Of a DNA stretch of 64,000 nucleotides, positions 55,510 to 64,000 are shown one piece after another. The first letter of the stretch is position 1. Every line of letters starts with the position of its first letter. The notes below the pieces were generated by a model that was given only the letters and a program-made list of their open reading frames with translations, was not told the DNA's origin and did not search any database. Source of the stretch: Ypsolopha sequella (Eukaryota; Arthropoda; Insecta; Lepidoptera; Ypsolophidae); contig OW204004.1 in the NCBI GenBank assembly GCA_934047225.1, positions 5,646,401 to 5,710,400 of the forward strand, given 5' to 3'. The position numbers and the translations under genes are program-made.

Positions 55510-55670
55510 AGCCGATTCTGAAGGCTTTAATTTTAGTTTTAGTGCTGTCAAAACTTAATTGTCTTCATTTCAAAATAGTCTTTAAGAGTTAGGATTAGAA
55601 GCTAAATTTCTTTGGAAAATTTTAAGCTTTGACAGCACTAAAACTAAAATGAAAGCCTTCAAAATTGGCT
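55510..55670. mobile_element. MITE 'agccgattctgaaggc', copy 2, TTAA flanks
   Basis: Ends agccgattctgaaggcttta and, inverted, agccaattttgaaggctttc. TTAA lies immediately outside both ends (55,506-55,509 and 55,671-55,674), suggesting a TTAA target. The 46.9-kb sister lacks intact TTAA flanks, perhaps through decay. Confidence 0.8.
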
Positions 55671-55746
55671 TTAATAGCTCCTAATTATGTTTAATGTGAC
55701 CGTGTGTGTATATATGTATTGGGCAAAAACAAATGTCTATGATATT

Positions 55747-56017
55747 AAATTATTATTTCATACGGCTTGAACACTCACGGGTGATTTTTGTTGACTATAT
55801 ACCAACCGTTTCACCGATACAATTTCGGCATTATCAAGGCGAGTGTCGTTCTTAGGACGACGACGCGGCGTTTACCGTCCTAAGAATGACACTCGCCTAG
55901 ATAATGCCGAAATTGTATCGGTGAAGCGGTTGGCATATAGTCAACAACAATCACACGTGAGTGTTTAAGCCGTATGAAATAATAATTTAGTATGTCAGCT
56001 CACGCGAGTTTTAATAA
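55747..56017. mobile_element. Hairpin MITE with 12-bp flanking repeat
   Basis: The long arms aattattatttcatacggct and ccgtatgaaataataattt surround subterminal gttgactatataccaaccgt and a central gacactcgcc hairpin. GTCTATGATATT lies at both borders (55,735-55,746 and 56,018-56,029). Fragments of the family are at 15.8, 23.1, 29.0 and 60.2 kb. Confidence 0.8.
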
Positions 56018-56441
56018 GTCTATGATATTGGGTAAATATTGCCAAAATAGCGAATGACATAATAATGAGAGGAAGTATCCATCAATTTTATCGCTATCCA
56101 GACAGAGGTTAATTACTGACAAAGTTCAAGCTATCACTAAGTTAACGTCATTGATAAAATATTGGTACAGATACGTATTACTGGATATTTGCATAAAACT
56201 GGCCATAAAAATAATTGATGCAGGGGAATTCACACTACATTATGAAATGATTCAGGCCCAACCTGCTAAAGTTTGTGTTTCTAGGCTTTCGACTTTTGGG
56301 CTTTTTGATCCTCTGCTGTAACTATTGTTCAAACCAGGTTTATATTAAGGCTAGTTACTAGAGTAACTTGTGTAACGATTTATTCAACTAGTCTTCTTTT
56401 ATCGCTTTTGACTTTTAACCATCTACCTACCCAATTACAAC

Positions 56442-56751
56442 CAAAGATTTCAAAAGAAAAGATTAGATGAGCTCTGGCACCTAAAAACTATTGCATTGTT
56501 TTTGAATGTGTTTTGAATGTGAAATGTCACACTTTTGGCTTTATTCGTATTTCTTGAAATGTTAGTGCACTTTAAAAGTGCACACGACGGCATATTGAGA
56601 CCCTTTTCTCGTAAAAATTCATTAAGGCGTCCAACTATCACTGTGTTTAGATAAGCACTGATTCCAAACGTGTGAGCGTCACCCATTTAAATGTGAAAAC
56701 AGTTTGGTGCTGTCATACTACCGTAAGGGCTCTTTAATTTTGAAATCTTTG
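56442..56751 (-). mobile_element. hAT-type MITE, copy 2 (partner at 5.36 kb)
   Basis: The same CAAAGATTTCAAAAG terminal repeat as copy 1, with flanks attacaac and actacaat matching at six of eight positions. The minus-strand frame starting at 56,686 begins MGDAHTFGISAYLNTVIVGR and continues to 78 codons; copy 1 has a roughly 40-base deletion just after this point. Confidence 0.8.
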
Positions 56752-56769
56752 ACTACAATAAAATTGTAA

Positions 56770-56865
56770 GTACCATCTTCCAATCGTTTACATTCGGCTA
56801 GTGATGTAATTGTACTTTTCCTCACACTCGATTCCTACTCTACCCGTGTAAAATATACATTACAG
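56770..56865 (+). repeat. ~95-bp repeat shared with 41.01 kb
   Basis: See 41,010-41,105; ccaatcgtttacattcggct and ttcctactctacccgtgtaa are the clearest words. Confidence 0.6.
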
Positions 56866-57039
56866 ATAATGTTTTGGAGCTTACAACGTAAAGTTCAGAC
56901 TTATAATATACGTAGTTTTTAAGAGTACACTCAGTTACGTAGAATATACTGCTGTTCTCATTTTATTAAATTCTATGGTTATTCTTATGAGACATATATT
57001 GAATGTCTTGAACCCTAAAGCCTGGCCAACTCTTCCTTT

Positions 57040-57090
57040 TTAGGGTTCCGTTAAAACAATGGGTAGCGAAACGTCTGTTAGTCCCTATTT
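57040..57090 (-). mobile_element. End scrap of a 'gggttccg' repeat
   Basis: tttttagggttccgttaaaa on the plus strand is the complement of the usual 3' end (ggaaccctaaaaa). Confidence 0.5.
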
Positions 57091-57156
57091 TCGAAGTAAA
57101 ACTCGAAAATAACGGCTTACCTAGCTCCGACTTCAAAATTCATGTTTGGTGTCAAT

Positions 57157-57627
57157 TTAAGGCGATTACCATCGCCAAATTAGCAGCTCGATATTTGTCA
57201 GTACGAATATCAACGGAAACGACATTGAAATAACGTTTATATCAGCGCGCAATGCATAGTGGCTGTTACGACGCTCGCTGCGTCCTTGAAAGGGCGAAAT
57301 AGGAGAAAATTATACTTTTCACTTGGACGTGATTGTTCAATTGAATAATCCTATGTATTTATAGCTATCAAGTTTATCTGATTATCAAAGCATAAATGAA
57401 TTCAATCGGCCAAGCCACTTAGGAACAGTAGGAAATTCAAGCCAAAAAACACCATTTAGTTAATACATTTTTTCATGTAGAAGTTTTGATGGTATGAAAT
57501 AGAAAAATGTTGCATATGTTGTCTAAGAGCTGATTATTCATAATACATTTTTTCATTATTTTTGGTTTGGCCGTAAACGAGGAGTAGGCTTTAGAAAGTA
57601 CCCATTTGGCGATAGTAAGGCCCTTAA
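57157..57627 (+). mobile_element. TTAA-flanked MITE, complete copy
   Basis: TTAA|GGCGATTACCATCGCC at left and GGCGATAGTAAGGCCC|TTAA at right. It is the inverse of 16,699-17,173 and colinear with 11,535-11,934. It has no transposase. Confidence 0.85.
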
Positions 57628-58419
57628 GGCCCAGTATCAAGTTAAACTTCCGTCCTGCAGGTATAGTACTAAATTAATACTTATAAAGTTATCTGCGAAA
57701 AGTGCATTTTGCTTTGTACTGCGCCTAAAGCGTATTTTTTCTTTTTTACTACGCGTAACATAGCATGTTTTAAAAGCTTCTATAATTGAATTATAATTAT
57801 AAATTTATTTTTGAAATTTTTATTATTCCGCTCTTTTAACTGTTCGCTTTTCTTACTTAGTTGCTTGTCTAACATAGTCTAGGACCTGATTAAAAAAAAT
57901 ATAAGAATGTGGTCGTGTAATCCTATACAAGACGTGATGCTACAGGCTAACATGTTACTTGACATTTTTACTGCTTACTTACTTGAGACACTTGATCGGT
58001 TTTGTCTAGAAAAAGAACTAGATTGGGCTAGCTAGCGTCTAGTCATAAGTATCAGGTTTTGATCCTTAATTTTATATATCATTCACACATACCGTATAGC
58101 TATCAGTGAGTCATGCTCTACTGATTATACTGAACAGCTTTTGTCTTGAGACTCGCAAAGTAATTTGTGATTTTTTAGTTTTGAGCCTTTTCGAAATGTA
58201 TCTAAAGTTAGCATCTTAATTGTTACGGTTTCGTAACCCAGGCGTTGGCCAGTGAATTAATGAATGAACTAAATGAATGAATTATTGAAAAGATTGAATA
58301 AATTAAATTAATGAATTATTAAAGAAATGCACCGACCCCAGCGTGGGGTGACCAGACTCAATTAAAGAATTAACCCAAGGATTTACACTAAGCTTAAGCC
58401 CCATGTTTTTCATGCATAG
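57628..58419. other. No gene recognised
   Basis: No supported features; (aatg)n-like sequence near 58,255-58,320. Confidence 0.4.
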
Positions 58420-58990
58420 ATAGATAGGTAGATAGATAGATAAAATCTTTATTTATCGCCACAACATAATATAACACATAAAAAATTACATTCTAAGAAC
58501 AATTTAATTTTGACATTATAACGAAAGAATACAGGTAGCTTAAAATAAAAGTAAACAGATGACGTCATGTGTCGTGGCAAGAAAAAGGCACAATGCCATG
58601 GTTTAACCCGCAGCGCTGTTATTCTGACATAAGCCTCATTCGAGGTAAAAAAACAGTGCAGGTCTTTTGGATTATTATTTAAAATTAAGCAGACATTCAA
58701 AGAACCGTGAGCGGTTTTAAGAATTTTCGGTTGTTGGTTTGATTTTGATGATAATTGAGATTGATTTGGATACTTGCAAGTATATAAGGCGATGTGTTTA
58801 AAGAAGAAGATGGAAAGGAAAAGGAATGAAAGCCTTAGCTTGGCATCGTCTTTTGTAGTTTGAGTAAATTTACTTTAAGTTTAGACTTAAAACTATCCTT
58901 CGATTTAAAATCACGAATAAGCGGAGGGATATTGTTCCAAACTGAGCTGAAACATAGGTAAGGTAGCTCAGACATGGGATAATGGTCGAA
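58420..58990 (-). mobile_element. CR1/Jockey-like LINE 3' end
   Basis: The minus-strand order is RT C-terminus (58,985-58,835), about 390 bases of 3' UTR, then a (TATC)n tail at 58,441-58,420. The 5' side is cut by the adjoining LINE segment at 59.0 kb. Confidence 0.7.
58835..58985 (-). pseudogene. CR1/Jockey-like reverse-transcriptase C-terminus
   Basis: The minus-strand frame reads MSELPYLCFSSVWNNIPP, LIRDFKSKDSFKSKLKV and NLLKLQKTMPS, then TAA. 'VWNNIPP.IR..KS...FKSKLK..LL' is a hallmark of the extreme C-terminus of CR1/Jockey-type reverse-transcriptase polyproteins. There are no disabling changes within this short piece, but the polymerase and endonuclease domains are missing. Confidence 0.8.
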
Positions 58991-59009
58991 AAAAACGCAA
59001 AGCAAACAT

Positions 59010-59475
59010 TTTAACAGGTAGTAGAGCTGATGCCGGGCTCGACTGTGGAGGTAACACCATCTTACTTGGAGACCCCCTCGAAGTAATTCGGGGGAGAGTA
59101 AGAGGACAGCTCACAGGCAAAAAACCAGGAGGCCCACCATGCCTGGGACCGATGGATGGCGGTATATCCATCCCTAATGGCCGGGCCTTATATGGAACAG
59201 ACTTGTGACGGGTAGCGGCGTCACTGGCGCGAGGGTTCCGGCATCGCGCTCACCAACCCGCCTGCGCATAGCGTGTGAGTATGGGCAATTCTTCCAGGAT
59301 GACCGCCGGGAGTTGCATAGTCCTGGAAAGGCTTATGTCCAGCAGTGGACGAATACTCGATTAATAGACGTAGAAAGAGCAAAAGAGATGTATCAGGATC
59401 GTATCAGATAGAGATCCGTGGTCTCTGCCGGCCCCTTTATGAGACAGGTGGCGCGACTATATGTATGCATTAAAA
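59010..59475 (+). pseudogene. RTE-like LINE 3' end with 'GKAYVQQWTNTR'
   Basis: 59,010-59,350 is the plus-strand counterpart of 16,335-16,690, ending with residues PGKAYVQQWTNTR. It is followed by a second LINE motif, VERAKEMYQDRIR, and the 3' UTR block gtggtctctgccggcccctt and tatgagacaggtggcgcga shared with the 14.7- and 47.9-kb stubs. The junction of two different LINE 3' ends near 59,360 may be a recombinant or a nested insertion. Confidence 0.65.
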
Positions 59476-59500
59476 AATATGAATTAAAGCCGTTTATATT

Positions 59501-59875
59501 TGTTTTCAATGCAAGTGCTCGTAAAGGCCCACTTTTTATGCATCAAAACCGAACAGAAAGTCGATTATTTTGCCCTAGGGCTTTATTATTATTATTTTTT
59601 TTTAATTTATTTACAATGGTTGGCTAACCTGCAGTCTTTCCTGTGTATCATAAATGTTATACTTTTTTTTCTTCTGTTTAACGGCTCTGGATACAGTCCT
59701 TTTGAGCCAATCATAATTTAAAGTTCACAAGATTATATTTGTTTTATTTCCTCACACTATGCATTGAAAAACGTAGTATGATACATGGGCGTAAGAGCAA
59801 TAACTTACTCGGTTACGTTTAAAATCGTAATTTATTCCTTTTCGCCCTAGTAGCATAAACTACTATTCTTGTACT
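59501..59875 (+). mobile_element. ~400-bp repeat, copy 2
   Basis: Reverse complement of 42,455-42,865. It includes a variable (tta/att)n tract around 59,585-59,610. Confidence 0.8.
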
Positions 59876-60120
59876 ACGAAACAATATACATGGCCAATTA
59901 TTGATCTTTTCGGTGCACTATTGCCGTCAAAGAGATCTGCGATAAATTTCGTGCAGTTGTGTCTTTGTAATAATTTTCTGAAATGATAAGAGGACAATGA
60001 CTTATCACGAATATTATGCGTTATATCTGGTTTATTATGTCATTCTTTTATCGTCTTTTTATGTTCAAGTACTTTTTATAGGCTGATTCACACAACCAGG
60101 TTCGCATCGGGTTATTGAAA
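59876..60120. other. No gene recognised
   Basis: Spacer without recognised elements. Confidence 0.4.
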
Positions 60121-60200
60121 AAAAAAAACCGGTCAAGTGCGAGTAAGACTTCGTACCTATATAGGGTTCCGTATCGTGGATGAAAAATTTAATTTTGTAA
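60121..60200 (+). mobile_element. 5' scrap of a 'tgcgagt' repeat
   Basis: aaaaccggtcaagtgcgagt and tatagggttccgtatcgtgg begin the family; it is cut at about 60,200 by the next element. Confidence 0.7.
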
Positions 60201-60340
60201 ATCGGTTTCACCCACTACAATTTGGGCAATATCAAGGCGTTCTTAGGACGACAATCGTCTTGTATCGGTGAAATGGTTGGCATATAATTAACAACAATCA
60301 CACGTGAGTGTTAAAGCCGCATGTAATAATAATTTAGAAC
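60201..60340 (+). mobile_element. Shortened copy of the 55.7-kb hairpin MITE
   Basis: atcggtttcacccactacaa, tatcaaggcgttcttaggac, ggtgaaatggttggcatata and gtgttaaagccgcatgtaat follow the order of 55,800-55,980, with the central hairpin trimmed. Confidence 0.75.
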
Positions 60341-60847
60341 AAAAGTTATTCAATATGATCAGTAAGACATATATATGTGTTTAACTTTCGAAGCACGTCG
60401 CAGGTAAAGTTCAAGATTCTGCTTAAAAATACGCCAGAGAAATATGTACCTACAGTGTTTTTTTTTTACAATGTCACATGCCAGCCTAATTGGCCTAGTC
60501 ACTTTTTGAGGTTGGTATGCTCTAGACGGACTGGCAGACACCGAAGCTTCCATTGCTTATTCATCTTTTGAAGGAACCCAAAAACAAAAAAAAAATCACA
60601 TGCGTAAAAATCAAATGCAAAGTTTTTAGAAATATGGCGTAATAGAACCCATCAACGGAAAGATACATTCAAATCAGAAATGATTTACAACATTCATTAC
60701 GAGGCTATCTGAAACATCTCCTGAAACATGTTCAAGTGTTTACACAGACTGGGAAAATGTAATAAAAAAATAACAAACGGTATTTTCATATTCTCTTGTG
60801 GTTGTTCACCTTTTGCCAAGGCTCTATGACGTGAACACGTTATTATT

Positions 60848-61263
60848 AGGTCTTTACATATGAAATTGCCGTTTTCTATGGAGAATTTGAAGGAAGCTCA
60901 ATTTTCAGTACTAACATTTTTGCATTTTTTTTAGGAATGCCTAATCCGAATTATGTAATTTCTTATGTGTATGAATGAGACAACATTATGCTAACAGCAT
61001 CATTGATTTAATTTTTGAAAAGTGTCAGCTGTAAAAAAATATTACGAATCTTATCATGGAAATGGATGGCATTTAGGACGATCTGTTTTTCAATATTAAA
61101 TTTGTATAATTAAACTGAAAATAAAAACTAAATTTAATACGTAGATGTAAAACCTTGAAATCAACTTTCAAACAAAAAACAAATAATTGAAATAGCTATT
61201 GAATTACAGGAATTATGAATCTGAAAAAAAAAAATCGGCGATTTCATTTGTAAAGACCTGTTA
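60848..61263. mobile_element. MITE with 'aggtctttacatatgaaattgcc' ends, copy 2
   Basis: Left aggtctttacatatgaaatt and right gatttcatttgtaaagacct are inverted terminal repeats of about 24 bases. The interior corresponds, inverted, to 41,791-42,130. Confidence 0.8.
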
Positions 61264-61501
61264 TAAAAAGCGCTTTTAACTAGAAAATATAATCGATTAA
61301 ACTACTCACACGTTTTTGAATTTTATTGGTCTTTTAATTTTTAGATTCAGAGTGTAAAAAGAAACCTTTATTAATAGAAACCACTAATGTAATTTGTGTG
61401 GTTCTTGCACTAAAAGAAAAACATTGCTTAGAAATTTATTTATGGACTTTTTTTCTTCTATTTTGCGCTGTCCGGAGACGCAGCGATGTTGTTACAGCAA
61501 T

Positions 61502-61857
61502 TTTACAATGCGCGCTGATAAAATGAACGTTATTTCAATTGGGTTTCTGTCGATATTTGTACCGACACAGGTCGAGTCAAGGTTGTTAGATGGTCTCCCG
61601 CACTATAGTGCGATAGTAACTCGACAGTGTTGCGTTCCACCATTTTCGGACAACACCATCTGAAAAGGGATGATTTTGAAAGAAGTCCCTTTACAATGCG
61701 CGCAATTGAGTTTCTGTCGATATTTGTACCGACACAGGTCGAGTCAAGGTTGTTAGATGGTCTCCCGCACTATAGTGCGATAGTAACTCGACAATGTTGC
61801 GTTCCACCATTTTCGGACAACACCATCTGAAAGGGGATGATTTTGAAAGAAGAGGGA
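61502..61857 (+). repeat. Direct tandem duplication (~170-190 bp)
   Basis: The segment tttacaatgcgcgc ... gatgattttgaaagaag occurs twice in a row. The second copy lacks 21 bases near its start and differs at a few positions. Its interior contains a palindrome cccgcactatagtgcga and ggtcgagtcaaggttgttag. The upstream segment (61,455-61,560) resembles the TTAA-type MITE family. Confidence 0.9.
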
Positions 61858-61889
61858 CAGTTTTTCAATGTTGCGTAAAATAATTTTAA

Positions 61890-62120
61890 TGAAACTCAAA
61901 CTCAAACTCAATTTATTGATAAATAAAAGTATTTACACGTCAATAGTAATTTACATTAATAGTCACACTACATCTTATATTATGATTATGTATATGTTAA
62001 AGGTTAGTTTTACAGTAAAAATATTTTACTTAACATTAAAACATTCTACTTAATATTAAAATATTTTTATGAATAACATTCGTTAGGTAATTATAGTATT
62101 TTACATTATTTTCTTATTAT
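61890..62120 (-). mobile_element. LINE 3' tail (reverse strand)
   Basis: On the minus strand the sequence ends in ataaattgagtttgagtttg, a typical (TTTGAG)n LINE tail preceded by an AT-rich 3' UTR. No coding part recognised. Confidence 0.45.
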
Positions 62121-62379
62121 CTAAGTATTTAATTTTGGTTTATTTTGTATTTGTTGAAGTGTAATATTCCTTAATAATATATGAATATTTGCACAACACC
62201 GCACAACTTTGAAGGCTTAAAAGTACGAAATTAGCATATAAAACATGAAAATTCTCGCTATTCCGAAGATGACGGTGGATTATAAGGCAAAAAAAGGACG
62301 GTTTATCGCCAAAAAGGACGAAAATCATCAAAAGGACGGGTCTGGCATCGCTGCTCGACAACAATCTTTAGTGGACCAG
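62121..62379. other. No gene recognised
   Basis: Short overlapping frames on both strands, none with a domain. Confidence 0.4.
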
Positions 62380-62541
62380 TGGGTCTACCGCGTAATTCTC
62401 ATTCTCATCAACATCAACTTGAGATTGAAATTTGACGTGCGTGCGACGACGCCCACCTAACATGCCATCTCTTTTGCACGCGTTGAATTTCGCATGCATT
62501 TGCTTGAAGTTGATACAAATGAGAATTACGCGGTAGAGCCC
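62380..62541. mobile_element. Foldback MITE with 'gggtctaccgcg' ends, copy 2
   Basis: gggtctaccgcgtaattctc at left and gagaattacgcggtagagcc at right, with agattgaaatttgacgtgcg shared with 20,605-20,767. Confidence 0.8.
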
Positions 62542-62741
62542 CTGGTGGGCTAAAACCCTAACAAACGTACTTCCTCAGTCTACCTCCGCATATACTACTC
62601 ATCGAGACGGAATCCATCATCACCATGAGATTAGTTCTATTCTAGTTTCCTCTAAGTATTCTACATTAGAAACGACGAACCTTGATGTGATGACGTAAGC
62701 ACTAATCGATTCTTGAACCTTTTCATCATCGTATATTCACC

Positions 62742-62790
62742 TTTTTTAGGGTTCCGTTTAAAAATTTGTCTGTACGTCGTTGTACGCTTC
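62742..62790 (-). mobile_element. End scrap of a 'gggttccg' repeat
   Basis: cttttttagggttccgttta is the complement of the usual repeat terminus. Confidence 0.5.
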
Positions 62791-62898
62791 ATTAAATATT
62801 TTTAGAAAGTAAAAAATTTTCAGTTTTTTTTTCATTGAATAATTTATATGGTTAGGCACCGTGTGAAACTTGATGGAACTTTATTCTCTGACACGAAT

Positions 62899-63073
62899 AA
62901 AAGTCTTCTTGTACAAGTTCTACTATCTTTATTTATATCTGTTTAATGACATCGTCGGGCGAATTGAGATGGTTTGTTTACCTTTCTTATTTCGCCCGAC
63001 GATCTCATTAAATAGGCGAAACTTGTTGAGATTATCATAATAAAGATAGTGGAAATTGTGCAAGAAGAATTTT
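62899..63073. mobile_element. Foldback MITE with 'gtcgggcga' inner hairpin
   Basis: Outer arms aaagtcttcttgtacaagtt and attgtgcaagaagaatttt, plus ctatctttatt / aataaagatag, and inner atcgtcgggcga / tcgcccgacgat, form one long inverted repeat around a T-rich loop. Confidence 0.75.
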
Positions 63074-64000
63074 ATATAATTAGCATCTTCATAGCTTTCG
63101 TATTTCAATCGTTTCATACCAGTCGTCTTTTGTACGAACATAAAGACAAACAAGCTTTGCTATAAGGTTTCCGTTTTCTGCTTAGGCCATTTAATGCTGT
63201 AAGGTTTTCTGACGGAACGGACTGTCCGTTTTTTATTGGGTCAAAGTTTCAAATACCTCAAACTAATTGTATTTTTTTTGTTACAGGTAAGTTCGTATGC
63301 TTGCTAAATATTTATGATATACTTTGGTAAGTAAAGTCACCTTTTACAACTTTCAGAATACATTTTTACCAAAATAAAAACCGTAGAAGGTTTTCCGATT
63401 TCCTAACCTCACTTCCCCCGTTGTGGAAACTGGTACTCTGGGCAAACCTTTCTTAGGTAGTACCTGAGATATCTGCTATTGGTACAAAGTTTGTGAGCAC
63501 CAACAATATACATAAATTTATACCAAATCCAAATGTCATATTAAAGTAGGGAAGCAACTTTGCCTACGATAGTAAAGTCTGAAAACGCTTCGATTCAGCA
63601 AACGTATCTATGAAGTTATTTTTAGGTGTAATGACCTTTATCACGGCGTAGTAAGAAATAGTTTACTTTGAAACATCGGTATTAATGAATTAGTTAACAC
63701 TTTGGCTGCTCGCCAAACAGCTGACCAGTTAAATGTCATTAGGAGTTGATAGTAAACTATGTTTAGTTGAAAGTGAAATCATCACAGAACCATGTGACTG
63801 TGTGTGATCAAACGGACGTAACGTTATAATATATATTTTATACTACACCTGCTCGAAAAGTACCTTCTTACTTTTTTGAAACCGATGCAGAAAATACGTC
63901 ATTACTGTCATACAAATATGTGGGCGGAAAAAGTGTATGAAAGTTAATTGTTAACGTGCTCGAGCGGGCAGAAAAAGTATATGCAAATCCATTGTTAACG
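63074..64000. other. No gene recognised
   Basis: AT-rich to the window end. A repeated word pair agaaaaagtgtatgaaagttaa / gaaaaagtatatgcaaat and ttgttaacg near 63,925-64,000 hints at another repeat continuing past the window. Confidence 0.4.

Overview
The window looks like lepidopteran (moth or butterfly) nuclear DNA, gene-poor and AT-rich. I found no intact protein-coding gene, rRNA, tRNA, CRISPR array or bacterial-type operon. The lepidopteran call rests on repeat signatures. There are many copies of the 'ccggtcaagtgcgagt ... gggttccgta ... ggaaccctaaaaa' interspersed repeat, Helitron-type 3' ends (hairpin plus gcgggcaaaagCTAG|T, as in Lep1-like elements), a tRNA-derived SINE, and 3' stubs of RTE-like and CR1/Jockey-like LINEs whose peptide remnants resemble those of moth elements. 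Everything is consistent with an intergenic region or a very long intron.

Layout. 0-6 kb: a 32-bp minisatellite, an old TA-flanked MITE and a hAT-type MITE with an 8-bp target-site duplication (TSD). 6-14 kb: dense nested MITEs, including a perfect 70-bp hairpin inside another MITE, the tgcgagt repeats, a tRNA-SINE, a mariner-type MITE and a pogo/Tigger remnant with a transposase scrap. One possible terminal exon (12.3 kb) is listed at low confidence. 14-22 kb: RTE stubs, TTAA-flanked MITEs, a 1-kb foldback element (17,991-19,000) carrying a tRNA T-arm-like motif, and a clean hAT-type MITE. 22.7-25.85 kb: the most interesting object, a roughly 3.1-kb DNA transposon with about 360-bp terminal inverted repeats. 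It encloses a decayed minus-strand gene with an XPG/FEN-like nuclease signature followed by a Cys-rich C-terminal module, which I assign to the Academ (AcademX) superfamily. 26-41 kb: a complete short Helitron-like element, a 153-bp tandem array, a composite MITE/tandem array at 34-35 kb, LINE ends, a Harbinger-type MITE with TAA TSD and a long hexanucleotide array. 41-64 kb: paired copies of several MITE families (41.1/44.8, 42.5/59.5, 46.9/55.5, 5.4/56.4, 20.6/62.4 kb), a 126-bp tandem array, further LINE 3' ends and a direct duplication at 61.5 kb.

No host genes can be said to work together here. What the window records is layered transposition: element-in-element insertions give a relative chronology at 7.1, 17.9, 25.1, 34.6 and 37.6-38.2 kb. 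The short open frames scattered through the window are mostly chance frames or readings of repeats. Repeat assignments come from eye alignment within the window and remembered family hallmarks, not from a database search.
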